Of a DNA stretch of 64,000 bases, positions 44,075 to 52,646 are shown one piece after another. The stretch's first letter is position 1. The number at the start of each line of letters is the position of its first letter. Source of the stretch: Luteimonas gilva (lineage in GTDB: Bacteria; Pseudomonadota; Gammaproteobacteria; Xanthomonadales; Xanthomonadaceae). The position numbers and the translations under genes are program-made. The DNA lies in contig NZ_SZUA01000002.1 of the NCBI RefSeq assembly GCF_005239095.1, positions 1,054,001-1,118,000 on the forward strand. The letters run 5' to 3'. A model generated the notes under the pieces. The model saw only the letters and a list, made by a program, of their open reading frames with translations, was not told the origin of the DNA and made no database searches.

Positions 44075-44553
44075 AATCTTCCTCATTCCGCCATGGCGGT
44101 CCGCGCCGAGCGCGCGGCTTCACTCTGCTAGAAGTGCTGATCGCCCTGCTGGTGCTCGCCTTCGGCCTGTTGGGTTTCGCCCTGCTGCAGACCATGAATT
44201 TGCGCTTCACCCAAAGCGCAAACCATCGCACCCAAGCCACGAACCTGGCCTACGACCTGCTCGACCAGATCCGCGCCAACCGCTTGCAGGCGCCGGAGTA
44301 CACGGCGATCACGCCCGGCACGTTTGCCGGCGAAACCGGTTCGAACTGCCCCCAAACCGTAGCTGTCGTCACCGACAGCATCAAGCGCTGGCGCTGCCAG
44401 GTCGTGGCCACGCTTGGTACGGGCGCCAATGCCACGGTCAACTACACCGCGGCCGACGGCATGGTCTCGGTGCGCGTGGCCTGGAACGACCAGCGTTGGG
44501 TCGAAAATCCGCTCGATCGGGAAAAGTACTTCGAACTGAGGACGCAGCTATGA
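44071..44553 (+). CDS. pilV: Type IV pilus modification/minor pilin protein PilV
   Basis: A minor pilin of 160 residues. The leader is rich in Arg and ends ARG|FTLLEVLIALLVLAFG, followed by the PilV-type helix LQTMNLRFTQSANHRTQATNLAYDLLDQIRANR. ATG 44071 overlaps the fimT stop; ATG 44065 two codons earlier is an alternative. It overlaps pilW by ATGA. Confidence 0.92.
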   Translation: MKSSSFRHGGPRRARGFTLLEVLIALLVLAFGLLGFALLQTMNLRFTQSANHRTQATNLAYDLLDQIRANRLQAPEYTAITPGTFAGETGSNCPQTVAVVTDSIKRWRCQVVATLGTGANATVNYTAADGMVSVRVAWNDQRWVENPLDREKYFELRTQL

Positions 44554-45704
44554 GACGGTCGTCGGTACGGGGCGTGTCGCTGATCGAGCTGATGGTCGCG
44601 GTGCTGATAGGTTCGATCCTGGTGTTGGGCCTGGTGGAAGTATTCGCGGCTTCGCGCACGGCCTACCAGATGTCCGAGGGCATGGCCCGCGTGCAGGAAA
44701 ATTCGCGCTTCGCGATGGATTATCTGCAACGCGACCTGCGCATGGCCGGGCACTTCGGTTGCGTCAACGACCAATCGCACGCGCAGACCGCGGGCGCGCT
44801 GCAATCGCACTTCGAGAACAAAGACTTCCCGCTGCAGTTCAACGTGTCGATCCAAGGCTACGAAGCGCAAGGCACCGCACCGGGCAATAACGTCGATTTG
44901 TCCGTGGCGGGCGGCAGCTGGACGCCGGCGTTGCCGACCTACATAACAACGCTTAATCCCGTACCGCTGGGTCGCAGCGACATCGTCGTTCTGCGCTATT
45001 TGTCGGCCGAAGGCGTGCCGGCCGCGTCCGTTGCGATGGCGCCGGGCACGACCACCATCAAGATCGACCCCGCGCGCTGGTCGACGTTGACCGGAAACGG
45101 CGCTCCCAACCCGCGTTTGTTCGGCATCGCCGACTGCAATTACGCCGACATTTTCCAAGCGTCGACGGCGCCCGACGGCACCATCACGGTGCAGAACACC
45201 GGCCTCAACAAGACCGATTTTACCAGCGACCGTTACAGCGCCAGCCCGGCCGGGCAGGCGATGGTCTATCGCGCCGAAGCGGTGGTCTATTACGTCGGCG
45301 AGGGTTCGGCGCCGGGAACGCAGCGGGCCCTGTGGCGCGCACGCTTCATGGCCGATGACGCCAATCCGGTCATGGAAGAATTGGTCGAGGGCGTGGATAG
45401 CCTGCAAATGCTGTACGGCCTGGACACTTCCGCCGGCACGGGCAATCCTCCCAGCGGATACATCAGGGATCAGGTAACAGCGAACGTGGTCGACGCCGGT
45501 GCGAATTGGCGCAACGTCGGTCTGGTGCGCATCGGCGTGTTGATGAAAAGCCCTAACCGGGCGGCATCGATCGCCCCGGCCAGCGCCGACCGCATCCCCG
45601 CCGCGCTCGGCGTGAAGTTCACTTCGCCGGCCCCGTACGACGGCAATTACCGCACCACTTACGAGTCGACGATCGCATTGCGCAATCGTCTCTACGGCAA
45701 CTGA
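44550..45704 (+). CDS. pilW: Type IV pilus minor pilin PilW
   Basis: A large minor pilin of 384 residues. The leader VRG|VSLIELMVAVLIGS is followed by the PilW helix (YQMSEGMARVQENSRFAMDYLQRDLRMAGHFGC, seen in part) and a long beta-rich domain. It starts at ATG 44550 within the pilV stop. With PilV, PilX and FimT it forms the tip complex that carries PilY1. Confidence 0.92.
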   Translation: MRRSSVRGVSLIELMVAVLIGSILVLGLVEVFAASRTAYQMSEGMARVQENSRFAMDYLQRDLRMAGHFGCVNDQSHAQTAGALQSHFENKDFPLQFNVSIQGYEAQGTAPGNNVDLSVAGGSWTPALPTYITTLNPVPLGRSDIVVLRYLSAEGVPAASVAMAPGTTTIKIDPARWSTLTGNGAPNPRLFGIADCNYADIFQASTAPDGTITVQNTGLNKTDFTSDRYSASPAGQAMVYRAEAVVYYVGEGSAPGTQRALWRARFMADDANPVMEELVEGVDSLQMLYGLDTSAGTGNPPSGYIRDQVTANVVDAGANWRNVGLVRIGVLMKSPNRAASIAPASADRIPAALGVKFTSPAPYDGNYRTTYESTIALRNRLYGN

Positions 45705-45716
45705 CGAGGCTTTGCC

Positions 45717-46223
45717 ATGCGCCCCATCCGCCCACCCGTCTTCCCGCCGCGATCGCGTCAGCGCGGCGCGGTGCTGTACGTGGCCTTGATGATGCTGATC
45801 CTGCTCGCACTGATCGGCGTCATCGGCGCCCAGGTCAGCAGCATGCAGGAACGCATGTCGGCCAACTATCTGGCTTCGAACATGGCTTTCCAGCGCGCGG
45901 AGATGGAAGCGCGCTCGCAGGAAAAATGCATCGAAGGCGCGGTCAACCGCGTCGCCGCGTGCGCCACCAGCGTCGACCAGTATTGCGATTCGCCCACCGA
46001 GCCCGATGCGGTCAGCTGGGCGGGCAAGGGCAAGATGTCGGACGACAAACTGGCGCGCGTGCGCTCGATCGGCAAATGCATCGCCGGCGGTATGGGTCTG
46101 GGCATGGGCAAGAAGCCCGACAGCGAAGAAGCCAACCCGGTCTTCCAGATCAGCGCGTATGCCGCAGACCGTGCGGTCGATCCGAGTTCGTCGGCCGCCG
46201 TCGACACCATTTTCAGGCCTTGA
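45717..46223 (+). CDS. pilX: Type IV pilus assembly protein PilX
   Basis: A 168-residue PilX-type minor pilin. As usual for PilX it has no clean prepilin motif: the N-terminus is RQRGAVLYVALMMLILLALIGVIG, followed by the conserved SSMQERMSANYLASNMAFQRAE. The C-terminal domain has three or four Cys. It starts at ATG 45717, 12 bp after pilW, and ends 10 bp before pilY1. Confidence 0.9.
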   Translation: MRPIRPPVFPPRSRQRGAVLYVALMMLILLALIGVIGAQVSSMQERMSANYLASNMAFQRAEMEARSQEKCIEGAVNRVAACATSVDQYCDSPTEPDAVSWAGKGKMSDDKLARVRSIGKCIAGGMGLGMGKKPDSEEANPVFQISAYAADRAVDPSSSAAVDTIFRP

Positions 46224-46233
46224 GGAGCCCATC

Positions 46234-49200
46234 ATGGCATCCCCTCGCAAGAAGACCCTTTTCGTAATCGCCTCGGTCCTGGCCGCCGGCGCCGCCGGCT
46301 ACTACCTCTATTCGGCTTTCGCCGTGCAGGGGCAGGGCACGCTGGCGCAAGCGCCCTTGAACGTTCAGACCACGGTGCCGCCGGCGTTCATCATGGGCGT
46401 GGACAACTCCGGTTCGATGAGTTCCGACGAAACCCTTTGCCGCACCGGCCAGGGCCAATGCGCCTGGAACGCCACGACCCGCAGTTTCTTCGACGCGAAC
46501 GGCGTGGCGCTGGAAAGCGGCGACAACAGCTACGTCAAAGTGATGGATTCGGGCGCGCCGCGTCCCGACCATTACGGCGCTGCGCGAGATCCCGAGTTCA
46601 ATCGCGCGTATTTCAATCCGCACACCGTCTACCTGCCTTGGCAGAAATACGACGGAACGTTCGAAGCGGATTCGCCCGTCAATGCGGCGGTGGAAGACGT
46701 GCGTACTCCGACGTCCGGAACCACCTACAACTTCACCACTTACCTGGAAAGCAGCTTCACGTACAGGAACGGCATGGTGATGGCCAAGGGCACCACCTAT
46801 TTCAACGACAAAACCTGCAACCGCGCTCCGGGCAGTTTTTCGACGACGAACAACTGGGTGACGCTGACGCAAGACAAAACGTTCACAACCGATTGCGCAA
46901 CGACGTTCCGCTACTACCCCGCCGTGGTCTATTTGACCACCACGGCCGCGCCGCCGCCTGGATTCGATACCAGCAAGCGGGTATTGATCGTCGGTGCGGG
47001 CCCCAAGGGTGCCGATCTCTACAAATACGAATACCTCGAAGCCAATTTCACCACCGGCGGCAAGGCCGCGGTGCAGAACTTCGCGAATTGGTGGACCTAT
47101 TACGGCAACCGCAATCGCGCGATGATCGCGGCGATGACGCAGTCGATGGTCGACATCACCAACATGCGCGTCGGTTATTTTCAGATCAATCCGGCCCCGC
47201 CCGCCGGCAATGTCACGATGTACGACATGAGCGTGGCGACGGACAAGCAGTCGCTCTACACGAAGATGAGGGCGCTGGACGCCAGCGGCAACACGCCCAC
47301 CCGTCGCGCCGTGGCCTACATGGTCCAGCAATTCAAGCGCACCGACCGAGGCGCGCCGGTGCAGCTTGTTTGCCAGAAAAACGCGGGCATGCTGTTCACC
47401 GACGGCTACACCAACGACACCGCGACGCCGAGCCCGACCGTAGGCGACGTCGACGGCGCGTTGCCGGCGCCGTTCGGCGGCGGCGTGACCTCCAGCAACA
47501 CCATCGCCGACTATGCGATGGACGGATACATCAACAATCTGCGCTCGGACCTGAAGGCGGGACTCGTGCCGGTTCCCAAGGCCGCTTGCGAAGTGGCCAA
47601 TCCGGATCCGCGCCTGGATTGCCAGAAAAACCTGCACATGAATTTCTACGGCATCACGTTGGGCGCGCGCGGCGCGGTGTACGACGTCGATGCAGCGGCT
47701 ACCGCCGATCCTTACAAGAATCCTCCGGCCTGGGGCGCTACCGGCACCATGAACCTGGATCCCAGGAACGTGGACGACATCTGGCATGCGGCGATCAACA
47801 GCCGTGGCGAATTCATCAACGCCACGTCGCCGGCCGCGGTCACCGCGGCGATGCGGCGCATTCTCCAGCAAGTGGGCGCAGGTGCTACGCCATCGGGCAG
47901 CATCGGCCTTACCGGCGCACGCGTGGGCACGGGCTCGCTGACGGTCGTGCCGTTCTACGAATCGACCAACAGCGGCACCGACTGGTACAGCACCTTGACG
48001 GGAGCCGAGGTCAGCAAGGACGCCGCCACCGGGTCGCTCGTCTACAAGGACAAGTGGGAGGCGAGCGTTAAGCTGCCGGCCCCGGCGGTGCGTGCCGCCA
48101 CCACTTGGTTCGGCTCCACGACCGGCAGCGTAGTGCCGACAGTGAAGCAGTTCGCCGTGGCCAATCTCGGCGCTAAGCCTTTCGAAACGCTGTGCAGCAA
48201 CGTCACGTTCGCGCGCTGCACCGAGGCCAAGATCACGGCGTTGGGCGCCTCCAGCACCCAGGTGGTCGATTATCTGCTGGGCGATCAGTCTCTTCAGGCG
48301 AAGAACGGCGGCACCATCAAGCTGCGCGACCGCACCACGCCGCTCGGCGACATCGTCAATTCCTCGCCGGTGATCTCCACGCCCAGCATGGACGATTACG
48401 GTTACGCCAGCCTGCGCGGCGCCACCGCCACCGATTTCGATCCGTACAACTACAGCAACTATCTGAAGACCACCAAGGCGAGCCGCGATTCGATGGTCTA
48501 CGTCGGCGCCAACGACGGCATGCTCCACGCTTTCGACGGCAAGACCGGCGTCGAAAGGTTCGCCTATATCCCGGCGACCGCGCTCGGCCACATGGGCAAC
48601 CTGGTGTTCCCCTACAAGGTCGAAGACAGGAACGATCAGGTCTTCAGCCACCGCTATTACGTGGACGGACCGATCACGGTTTCCGATGCCTACTTCGGCA
48701 GCAAGTGGGAGACGGTGCTCGTAGGCACGGCCGGTGCGGGCGGACGCGGCGTGTTCGCGCTGAACGTTTCCAACCCGGCGAGCTACAAGACCAGCGCTTC
48801 GGTGTTGTGGGAGCTCAACGACAAAGTCACCGACGCCAACATCAAGGGCAACATCGGTTACGTGCTGGGCAAGCCGGTGATCGTTCCGGTGAAGATCGGT
48901 TCGGTGGTCAAGTGGAAGGCCATTTTCGGCAACGGCTACGGCAGCGCGAACGGCGTGGCCACGCTGTTCGTCGTCGATATTGAAACCGGTGCCGTCGAAT
49001 TCCGTCAGGCGATCGAGACCGCGGCTCCGGCCAGCTCCAACGGCTTGGGCAACATCATCGTCATCGATCGCTGGCTGGGCAGCACCACCAATGCCGGTCG
49101 CGACGGCTACGCGGACACCGTGTACGCCGGCGACCAGAACGGCGCGGTCTGGAAGTTCGACCTGCGCACCGCCAAGCCGACGATCGCCGTCGGCGGCAAG

Positions 49201-49938
49201 CCCTTGTTCGTGGCCAAGGACGCCAGCGGCAACCGTCAGCCGATCCTGGGCGGCTTCGAAGCGGCCAGCGGTCCTGCCGGCGGCGTCATGCTGTATTTCG
49301 GCACGGGCAGCTTCTCCTTCCTCAACGACGGCAGCGATACCACGATGCAATCGCTGTACGGCGTGCTCGACGCGTTCACTACGACGCCCGTCGCCGGCCG
49401 CACCGACCTGTTGGAGCAGCGCATCTTGTTGGACGGCACCGCCGTTCGCAGCGTGACCAAGAACGCGGGGCTCGGCAAAATGGGCTGGTACTTGGATCTC
49501 GGCGTTTCCGGCGCCTCGGGCCCGCCAGTGGCGGAGGGCGAGCGTTTCGTTGGCAATCCGATCATCGCCAACGGCATCGTTTTCTTCCCCACTTACGATC
49601 CGAGCACGACCGTCGATTGCGGCACTTCGGGCAACAACTGGCTATACGGCTTGAACGCGCTCACCGGCGGCGCCGCGCTCAACGGCACCCGGGTCGGTTC
49701 GCCCACGGGCGACAGTTATAGCGATACGACCGGCGCGGTGAAGCTGGATACCAAGGGCACCGCGCCAATCAAGGACGTCGCTGTATTGGCAACGCCAAGG
49801 CAGGGCATCCTGCCTCTGGGTTCCGACCCAACCGATGCGCTGAAGGCGCAGTGCTCCATGGTGGTGCAAGTGGCCGGCGCCTCTCCGCTGTACTTGCCGC
49901 GGCCGTGCGGCCGGCAGTCTTGGAGACAGGTCCTATGA
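46234..49938 (+). CDS. pilY1: Type IV pilus tip adhesin/assembly protein PilY1
   Basis: A 1234-residue exported protein of the pilus tip involved in adhesion and surface sensing. The N-terminal signal (about 1-30) is followed by a von Willebrand A domain with the MIDAS motif DNSGS (57-61), interrupted by a long insert, and a C-terminal quinoprotein-like beta-propeller (about 700-1200) typical of PilY1/PilC. The calcium loop, DxDxDGxxD in the Pseudomonas protein, is degenerate here: NAGRDGYAD at 953-961, followed by the conserved VYAGDQNGAVWKFDL. The ATG at 46234 has TGAGGAG upstream. It overlaps the next frame by ATGA. Confidence 0.93.
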   Translation: MASPRKKTLFVIASVLAAGAAGYYLYSAFAVQGQGTLAQAPLNVQTTVPPAFIMGVDNSGSMSSDETLCRTGQGQCAWNATTRSFFDANGVALESGDNSYVKVMDSGAPRPDHYGAARDPEFNRAYFNPHTVYLPWQKYDGTFEADSPVNAAVEDVRTPTSGTTYNFTTYLESSFTYRNGMVMAKGTTYFNDKTCNRAPGSFSTTNNWVTLTQDKTFTTDCATTFRYYPAVVYLTTTAAPPPGFDTSKRVLIVGAGPKGADLYKYEYLEANFTTGGKAAVQNFANWWTYYGNRNRAMIAAMTQSMVDITNMRVGYFQINPAPPAGNVTMYDMSVATDKQSLYTKMRALDASGNTPTRRAVAYMVQQFKRTDRGAPVQLVCQKNAGMLFTDGYTNDTATPSPTVGDVDGALPAPFGGGVTSSNTIADYAMDGYINNLRSDLKAGLVPVPKAACEVANPDPRLDCQKNLHMNFYGITLGARGAVYDVDAAATADPYKNPPAWGATGTMNLDPRNVDDIWHAAINSRGEFINATSPAAVTAAMRRILQQVGAGATPSGSIGLTGARVGTGSLTVVPFYESTNSGTDWYSTLTGAEVSKDAATGSLVYKDKWEASVKLPAPAVRAATTWFGSTTGSVVPTVKQFAVANLGAKPFETLCSNVTFARCTEAKITALGASSTQVVDYLLGDQSLQAKNGGTIKLRDRTTPLGDIVNSSPVISTPSMDDYGYASLRGATATDFDPYNYSNYLKTTKASRDSMVYVGANDGMLHAFDGKTGVERFAYIPATALGHMGNLVFPYKVEDRNDQVFSHRYYVDGPITVSDAYFGSKWETVLVGTAGAGGRGVFALNVSNPASYKTSASVLWELNDKVTDANIKGNIGYVLGKPVIVPVKIGSVVKWKAIFGNGYGSANGVATLFVVDIETGAVEFRQAIETAAPASSNGLGNIIVIDRWLGSTTNAGRDGYADTVYAGDQNGAVWKFDLRTAKPTIAVGGKPLFVAKDASGNRQPILGGFEAASGPAGGVMLYFGTGSFSFLNDGSDTTMQSLYGVLDAFTTTPVAGRTDLLEQRILLDGTAVRSVTKNAGLGKMGWYLDLGVSGASGPPVAEGERFVGNPIIANGIVFFPTYDPSTTVDCGTSGNNWLYGLNALTGGAALNGTRVGSPTGDSYSDTTGAVKLDTKGTAPIKDVAVLATPRQGILPLGSDPTDALKAQCSMVVQVAGASPLYLPRPCGRQSWRQVL

Positions 49939-49964
49939 TCGATAGAGCCAACAGGGGGCAGGCC

Positions 49965-50384
49965 ATGTCGTTCGCGCGCAATCCAGGCATCTCGTACCGC
50001 AGCCGGATCGGCGGATTCACGCTGATCGAGCTGATGATCGTCGTCGCGGTGGTGGCCATCTTGGCCGCCATCGCCTATCCCAGCTACAACGACAGCGTAC
50101 GTAAAACGCGCCGCGGGCAAGCCAAGGCAGATATGGTGGAAATGGCCCAGCTAATGGAGCGGTTCCACACGATCAACAACACCTATGTCGGCGCCTCCGC
50201 CGGCTTGCCGGATCAGTCACCTAAGACCGGCACCGCACGCTATAAATTCGCCTTCAACGAAACGCAATCTACATTCGTTATCACCGCGACTCCGGAGACG
50301 GGTCAAAACAAGGACAAGTGCGGCGCATTGGGATTGAATCAAGCGGGGAGCAAGACGCCCACGACGGATGGGTGCTGGAACTAG
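49965..50384 (+). CDS. pilE: Type IV pilin PilE-type minor pilin
   Basis: A 139-residue pilin-like protein with leader cleavage site IGG|FTLIELMIVVAVVAILAAIAYPSY (Glu at +5), shown in part. The helix continues SVRKTRRGQAKADMVEMAQLMERFHT, and there is a C-terminal Cys pair (DKCGALGL...DGCWN) forming the D-loop. ATG 49965 has a strong AGGGGGC site; ATG 49935, which overlaps the pilY1 stop, would give a 10-residue longer leader. It is the last gene of the cluster, followed by a terminator. Confidence 0.91.
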   Translation: MSFARNPGISYRSRIGGFTLIELMIVVAVVAILAAIAYPSYNDSVRKTRRGQAKADMVEMAQLMERFHTINNTYVGASAGLPDQSPKTGTARYKFAFNETQSTFVITATPETGQNKDKCGALGLNQAGSKTPTTDGCWN

Positions 50385-50413
50385 TAGCCGTACCTTACAT
50401 ACCGATGTCTGCT

Positions 50414-50439
50414 AAGGGCCGCCCAGTGCGGCCCTTTTT
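50414..50439 (+). terminator. Intrinsic terminator of the pilin operon
   Basis: A perfect 9-bp stem AAGGGCCGC/GCGGCCCTT (50414-50422 with 50428-50436), a 5-nt loop and a following TTTC. It is the clearest rho-independent terminator in the window, 30 bp after pilE. Confidence 0.9.
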
Positions 50440-50718
50440 CTTGCCTGAACGATCTGCGCCATGCGGTCGAAAGGCCGCGCTCGAAGCCGTGACGCAAACC
50501 GGTCCAGTTTTTTGACGCAAGCGTCTCGTGCGGCTAGTCACGACTGCGGCCATGACCAATCTGACGCCACGCCCGGACGCTGCCGGATGCCGGCCTGATC
50601 GTCCATTCGCCATGGCCACTATGCTCAAGACTTTACGTCTTGAACCTTGCTTCCATTGCGCCGCATCCGGCGGATCGGAGGGCAACGGACAAGAAACCAT
50701 TAGCGGACTATCGGTTTA
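50440..50718. other. Gene-free spacer before the virB7-like gene
   Basis: These 279 bp hold no convincing gene. A 63-codon frame (50528-50719) has no ribosome site, no motif and composition unlike its neighbours. GACGC/GCGTC (50516-50527) is a short palindrome. The promoter of the virB7-like gene must lie here, but no clear boxes were seen. Confidence 0.5.
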
Positions 50719-51141
50719 ATGAATAACACGCAGCGGACGCTCATCACTATCGGAATGCTTCTGATCGCCACAGCCAGCGGATGCTCCACGCATACGGCGC
50801 CCGGCTTAAAAGGAAAGTGGAAACCGATCAACCATTTTTCGGAAACCGCCGAAGCAGTGCCGATCAACCCACCGTATATCTTCAGTGCCACACCTGCAGA
50901 TGCGACGCTGAAAACATTGTTAGAGCGTTGGGCCAAAGATTCCGGGAAGACGCTCTCGTACCGGCACCCCAACGACTACACGTTATATGCCCCGGTTAGC
51001 CGCATCCGAACGCGCAGCTTGGATGAAGCGTTAACGGCCTTGACCGCGGCGTATGCGAACCAGAGGGTATCGATAACGCTGGAACAGCAAGCGATCGTCG
51101 TCAGCGAGAGCCCGCAGCTCGACGGTAACAAACTCCCTTAA
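50719..51141 (+). CDS. virB7: VirB7-like T4SS lipoprotein with N0-type domain (Xanthomonadaceae type)
   Basis: A 140-residue outer-membrane lipoprotein. The signal ends ASGC (Cys22). The short VirB7 motif that binds VirB9 is recognisable as GKWKPINHF (32-40), and the C-terminal part (about 52-130; PADATLKTLLERWAKDSGKTLSY, then SLDEALTALTAAY) has the look of the N0/STN domain found in secretins. This combination is characteristic of VirB7 in the bacteria-killing type IV secretion system of Xanthomonadaceae. In that system virB7 is directly followed by virB8, matching the fragment at 51316. GC content is clearly lower than in the flanking genes. The match is from memory of the family, not from a search. 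Confidence 0.75.
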   Translation: MNNTQRTLITIGMLLIATASGCSTHTAPGLKGKWKPINHFSETAEAVPINPPYIFSATPADATLKTLLERWAKDSGKTLSYRHPNDYTLYAPVSRIRTRSLDEALTALTAAYANQRVSITLEQQAIVVSESPQLDGNKLP

Positions 51142-51315
51142 GTGAGAGCTGCATCACGCATTCGAAACTATCTGGCGAGAGGCGGCCGCTTTCATAAGCG
51201 CGTTCCGTCATAGCCAAGGCCAGATCGCATCGGGGGGGCGGTTTCGGCGCAACTGACGCATAGCGTCGCGCAAGAACTTGGGCTGATCTTTGGACAGGGA
51301 ATTCTGATCATCCAC
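51142..51315. other. Spacer between virB7- and virB8-like genes
   Basis: In complete loci virB7 and virB8 are nearly adjacent, so these 174 bp may be inserted or rearranged DNA. On the minus strand a short frame reads KFLRDAMRQLRRNRPPDAIW, which I cannot assign. No repeat ends or transposase remnants are evident. Confidence 0.4.
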
Positions 51316-51648
51316 ATGCTGCAGGAATCGCTAAGAAAATCCAGCCAGTTCGAAATAACCATCGCCGACATGGCCCTTCGCAGCGAGCGCCGCGCCTGGC
51401 GTGTATCGGCCGCGGCCTCGATCCTGTCGCTCATGCTGGGCGCAGGCTATTTCTACATTCTCCCTCTTAAGGAAAAAGTGCCATTCCTGGTTATGGCTGA
51501 TGCCTATACCGGAACCAGCACCGTCGCCCGCCTTCGCGAAGACTTCAGCAAGAGCAGCATAACAACCAGCGAAGCTATCAACCGCAGCAATGTCGCGCAT
51601 TTTGTCCTGGCCAGGGAATCCGGCCAACCTGCGGACACATATCGATAA
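51316..51648 (+). pseudogene. virB8: Truncated virB8-like gene
   Basis: VirB8 is the bitopic inner-membrane scaffold of type IV secretion channels, normally about 230-350 residues. Only 110 codons remain. They contain the cytoplasmic start, the conserved ALRSERRAWRVSAAASILSLM entry into the single helix (about 25-52), LKEKVPFLVMAD, and the beginning of the periplasmic domain (SNVAHFVLARES). Real similarity appears to stop near residue 104, and the frame runs into TYR-stop. The rest of the nuclear-transport-factor-2-like periplasmic domain is missing, so the gene is non-functional or a remnant. Confidence 0.72.
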
Positions 51649-51769
51649 AGCGTTAGCTGCCGCGCAGCCCATCCAACTCAGCACGTTGCAGATCGATACC
51701 ATGCGGGAGAAGCAACAACCCGAGCCATCGATGTCTGAAAAAGAGCGAGGGGCAGCGATAGGCCGCTGA
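51617..51769 (+). pseudogene. Unidentified 3' gene fragment fused near the virB8 breakpoint
   Basis: Starting within the virB8-like fragment but in the +1 frame, 50 codons are open to a TGA at 51767. They encode a charged, Gln-rich tail (LRTHIDKALAAAQPIQL ... MREKQQPEPSMSEKERG). It resembles the C-terminus of a protein rather than a start, consistent with a deletion joining virB8 to another gene. A secreted effector is conceivable because effectors lie near these T4SS loci, but the sequence does not prove it. Confidence 0.35.
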
Positions 51770-51796
51770 AGTTGGGCGGAACGCGGGATTTTCGTC

Positions 51797-51831
51797 CAAA
51801 AACAAAAGGCTTGCGTGCTACGCAAGCCTTT
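51797..51831 (-). terminator. Terminator of tRNA-Asn
   Basis: A perfect 11-bp stem AAAGGCTTGCG/CGCAAGCCTTT (51805-51815 with 51821-51831), loop 5 nt. Read on the minus strand it is followed by a T-rich run (TGTTTTTGG), 10 bp after the tRNA-Asn 3' end. On the plus strand it also ends in Ts, so it may stop reading from both sides. Confidence 0.88.
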
Positions 51832-51840
51832 TTGGTTATT

Positions 51841-51917
51841 TGGCGCCCGAAGTTGGACTCGAACCAACGACCCCCTGATTAACAGTCAAGTGCTCTAACC
51901 GGCTGAGCTATTCGGGC
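51841..51917 (-). tRNA. tRNA-Asn (GTT)
   Basis: The minus strand folds as a complete tRNA. The acceptor stem GCCCGAA pairs with TTCGGGC, the discriminator is G, and CCA is encoded (51841-51843). The anticodon arm has stem CTTGA/TCAGG and loop CTGTTAA, anticodon GTT for asparagine. The T-arm contains GGTTCGAGTCC. tRNA genes are common integration points, and this one borders the T4SS remnant. Confidence 0.96.
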
Positions 51918-51927
51918 GGGGAGAGGT

Positions 51928-51955
51928 ATTTTAAGGGGTGACGGGCCTGGGTCAA
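51928..51955 (-). promoter_or_regulatory. Promoter of tRNA-Asn
   Basis: On the minus strand TTGACC (51950-51955) and TAAAAT (51928-51933) are separated by 16 bp, and the -10 box lies 10 nt before the tRNA 5' end. This is close to the sigma-70 consensus. Confidence 0.75.
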
Positions 51956-51975
51956 GTTCGGCGGCCGTGGGCGGC

Positions 51976-52515
51976 TTATGGGGCGGCCGCGCAAGTGGGG
52001 TCCTGGGCCGGGTCGCGAACGGTGCGTGCGCGGCCCCAATTGTTGAGGATCACTTGCCCCAGCGGACGATGGCCGTTTCTGAGGCAAAGGCTCAGGGTGA
52101 GCGTGCTGCCGGTGGACTGTCCGTTCGGCTGGAATCGGGCGCGAGGGCGGCCCGGCGTCGCGCGCAGGATCAGGCTGGCGCTTAAAGGCTCCGCAACACG
52201 CAGGATGTCGCTACTGCTAGCAGGCTGCCCCGTTTTCTTGTCGTCGACGAACACGATCCATCCGTCCTCCCAAATGCCGTCCTTGCGGCACGTCAGACCC
52301 TCCTGGCTCGGGCAGACCGATACGGCCTGGCGCCGCATCAGCGCGGTGCTGCGCGCGGAGGACAAGGTTGCGGTAAGGCGGTTGAGAGCGGTGGCCGTGC
52401 GCGTGCGTTCCAAGGTGCCTTTGAAGGATGGCAGGGCCAGCGCCGTCAAGATCGCCAAGATGGATAGGGCGACGACCGTCTCGACCAGATTGAATCCTCG
52501 TTGTCCGCACCGCAT
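51976..52515 (-). CDS. GspH/FimT family pseudopilin
   Basis: A 179-residue pseudopilin with leader QRG|FNLVETVVALSILAIL (Glu at +5), a helix containing SSARSTALMRRQAVSVCP, and a GspH beta domain (DGIWEDGWIVFVDD). It is related to FimT at 43568 but stands alone on the opposite strand, outside the pil operon and beyond tRNA-Asn. ATG 52515 gives a 7-residue leader. Its pilus or type II secretion partner is unknown. Confidence 0.88.
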   Translation of the reverse strand: MRCGQRGFNLVETVVALSILAILTALALPSFKGTLERTRTATALNRLTATLSSARSTALMRRQAVSVCPSQEGLTCRKDGIWEDGWIVFVDDKKTGQPASSSDILRVAEPLSASLILRATPGRPRARFQPNGQSTGSTLTLSLCLRNGHRPLGQVILNNWGRARTVRDPAQDPTCAAAP

Positions 52516-52646
52516 GCGCAGCTCCCGACCGGCGATGCGTCAGGCTGCGCATCGGGCGAAGCCGCCGGTATCGGTGCGGGCCAAAATGCGGGGTAGGAAA
52601 ACGCCGTTCGCATCCCCATATCGTTCCGCCCGGCTAAACTCGACCG

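Noticed and set aside
46213-49350. A 1045-codon minus-strand frame across pilY1
   Set aside because: It is composed of Arg/Ala/Gly/His-rich sequence without motifs; PilY1 on the plus strand explains the region.
50528-50719. A 63-codon frame before the virB7-like gene
   Set aside because: It has no ribosome site, no motif, and a composition unlike a lipoprotein or regulator.
52516-52646. A LexA/SOS box upstream of uvrB
   Set aside because: No palindrome resembling known Xanthomonadaceae or enterobacterial LexA sites was seen.
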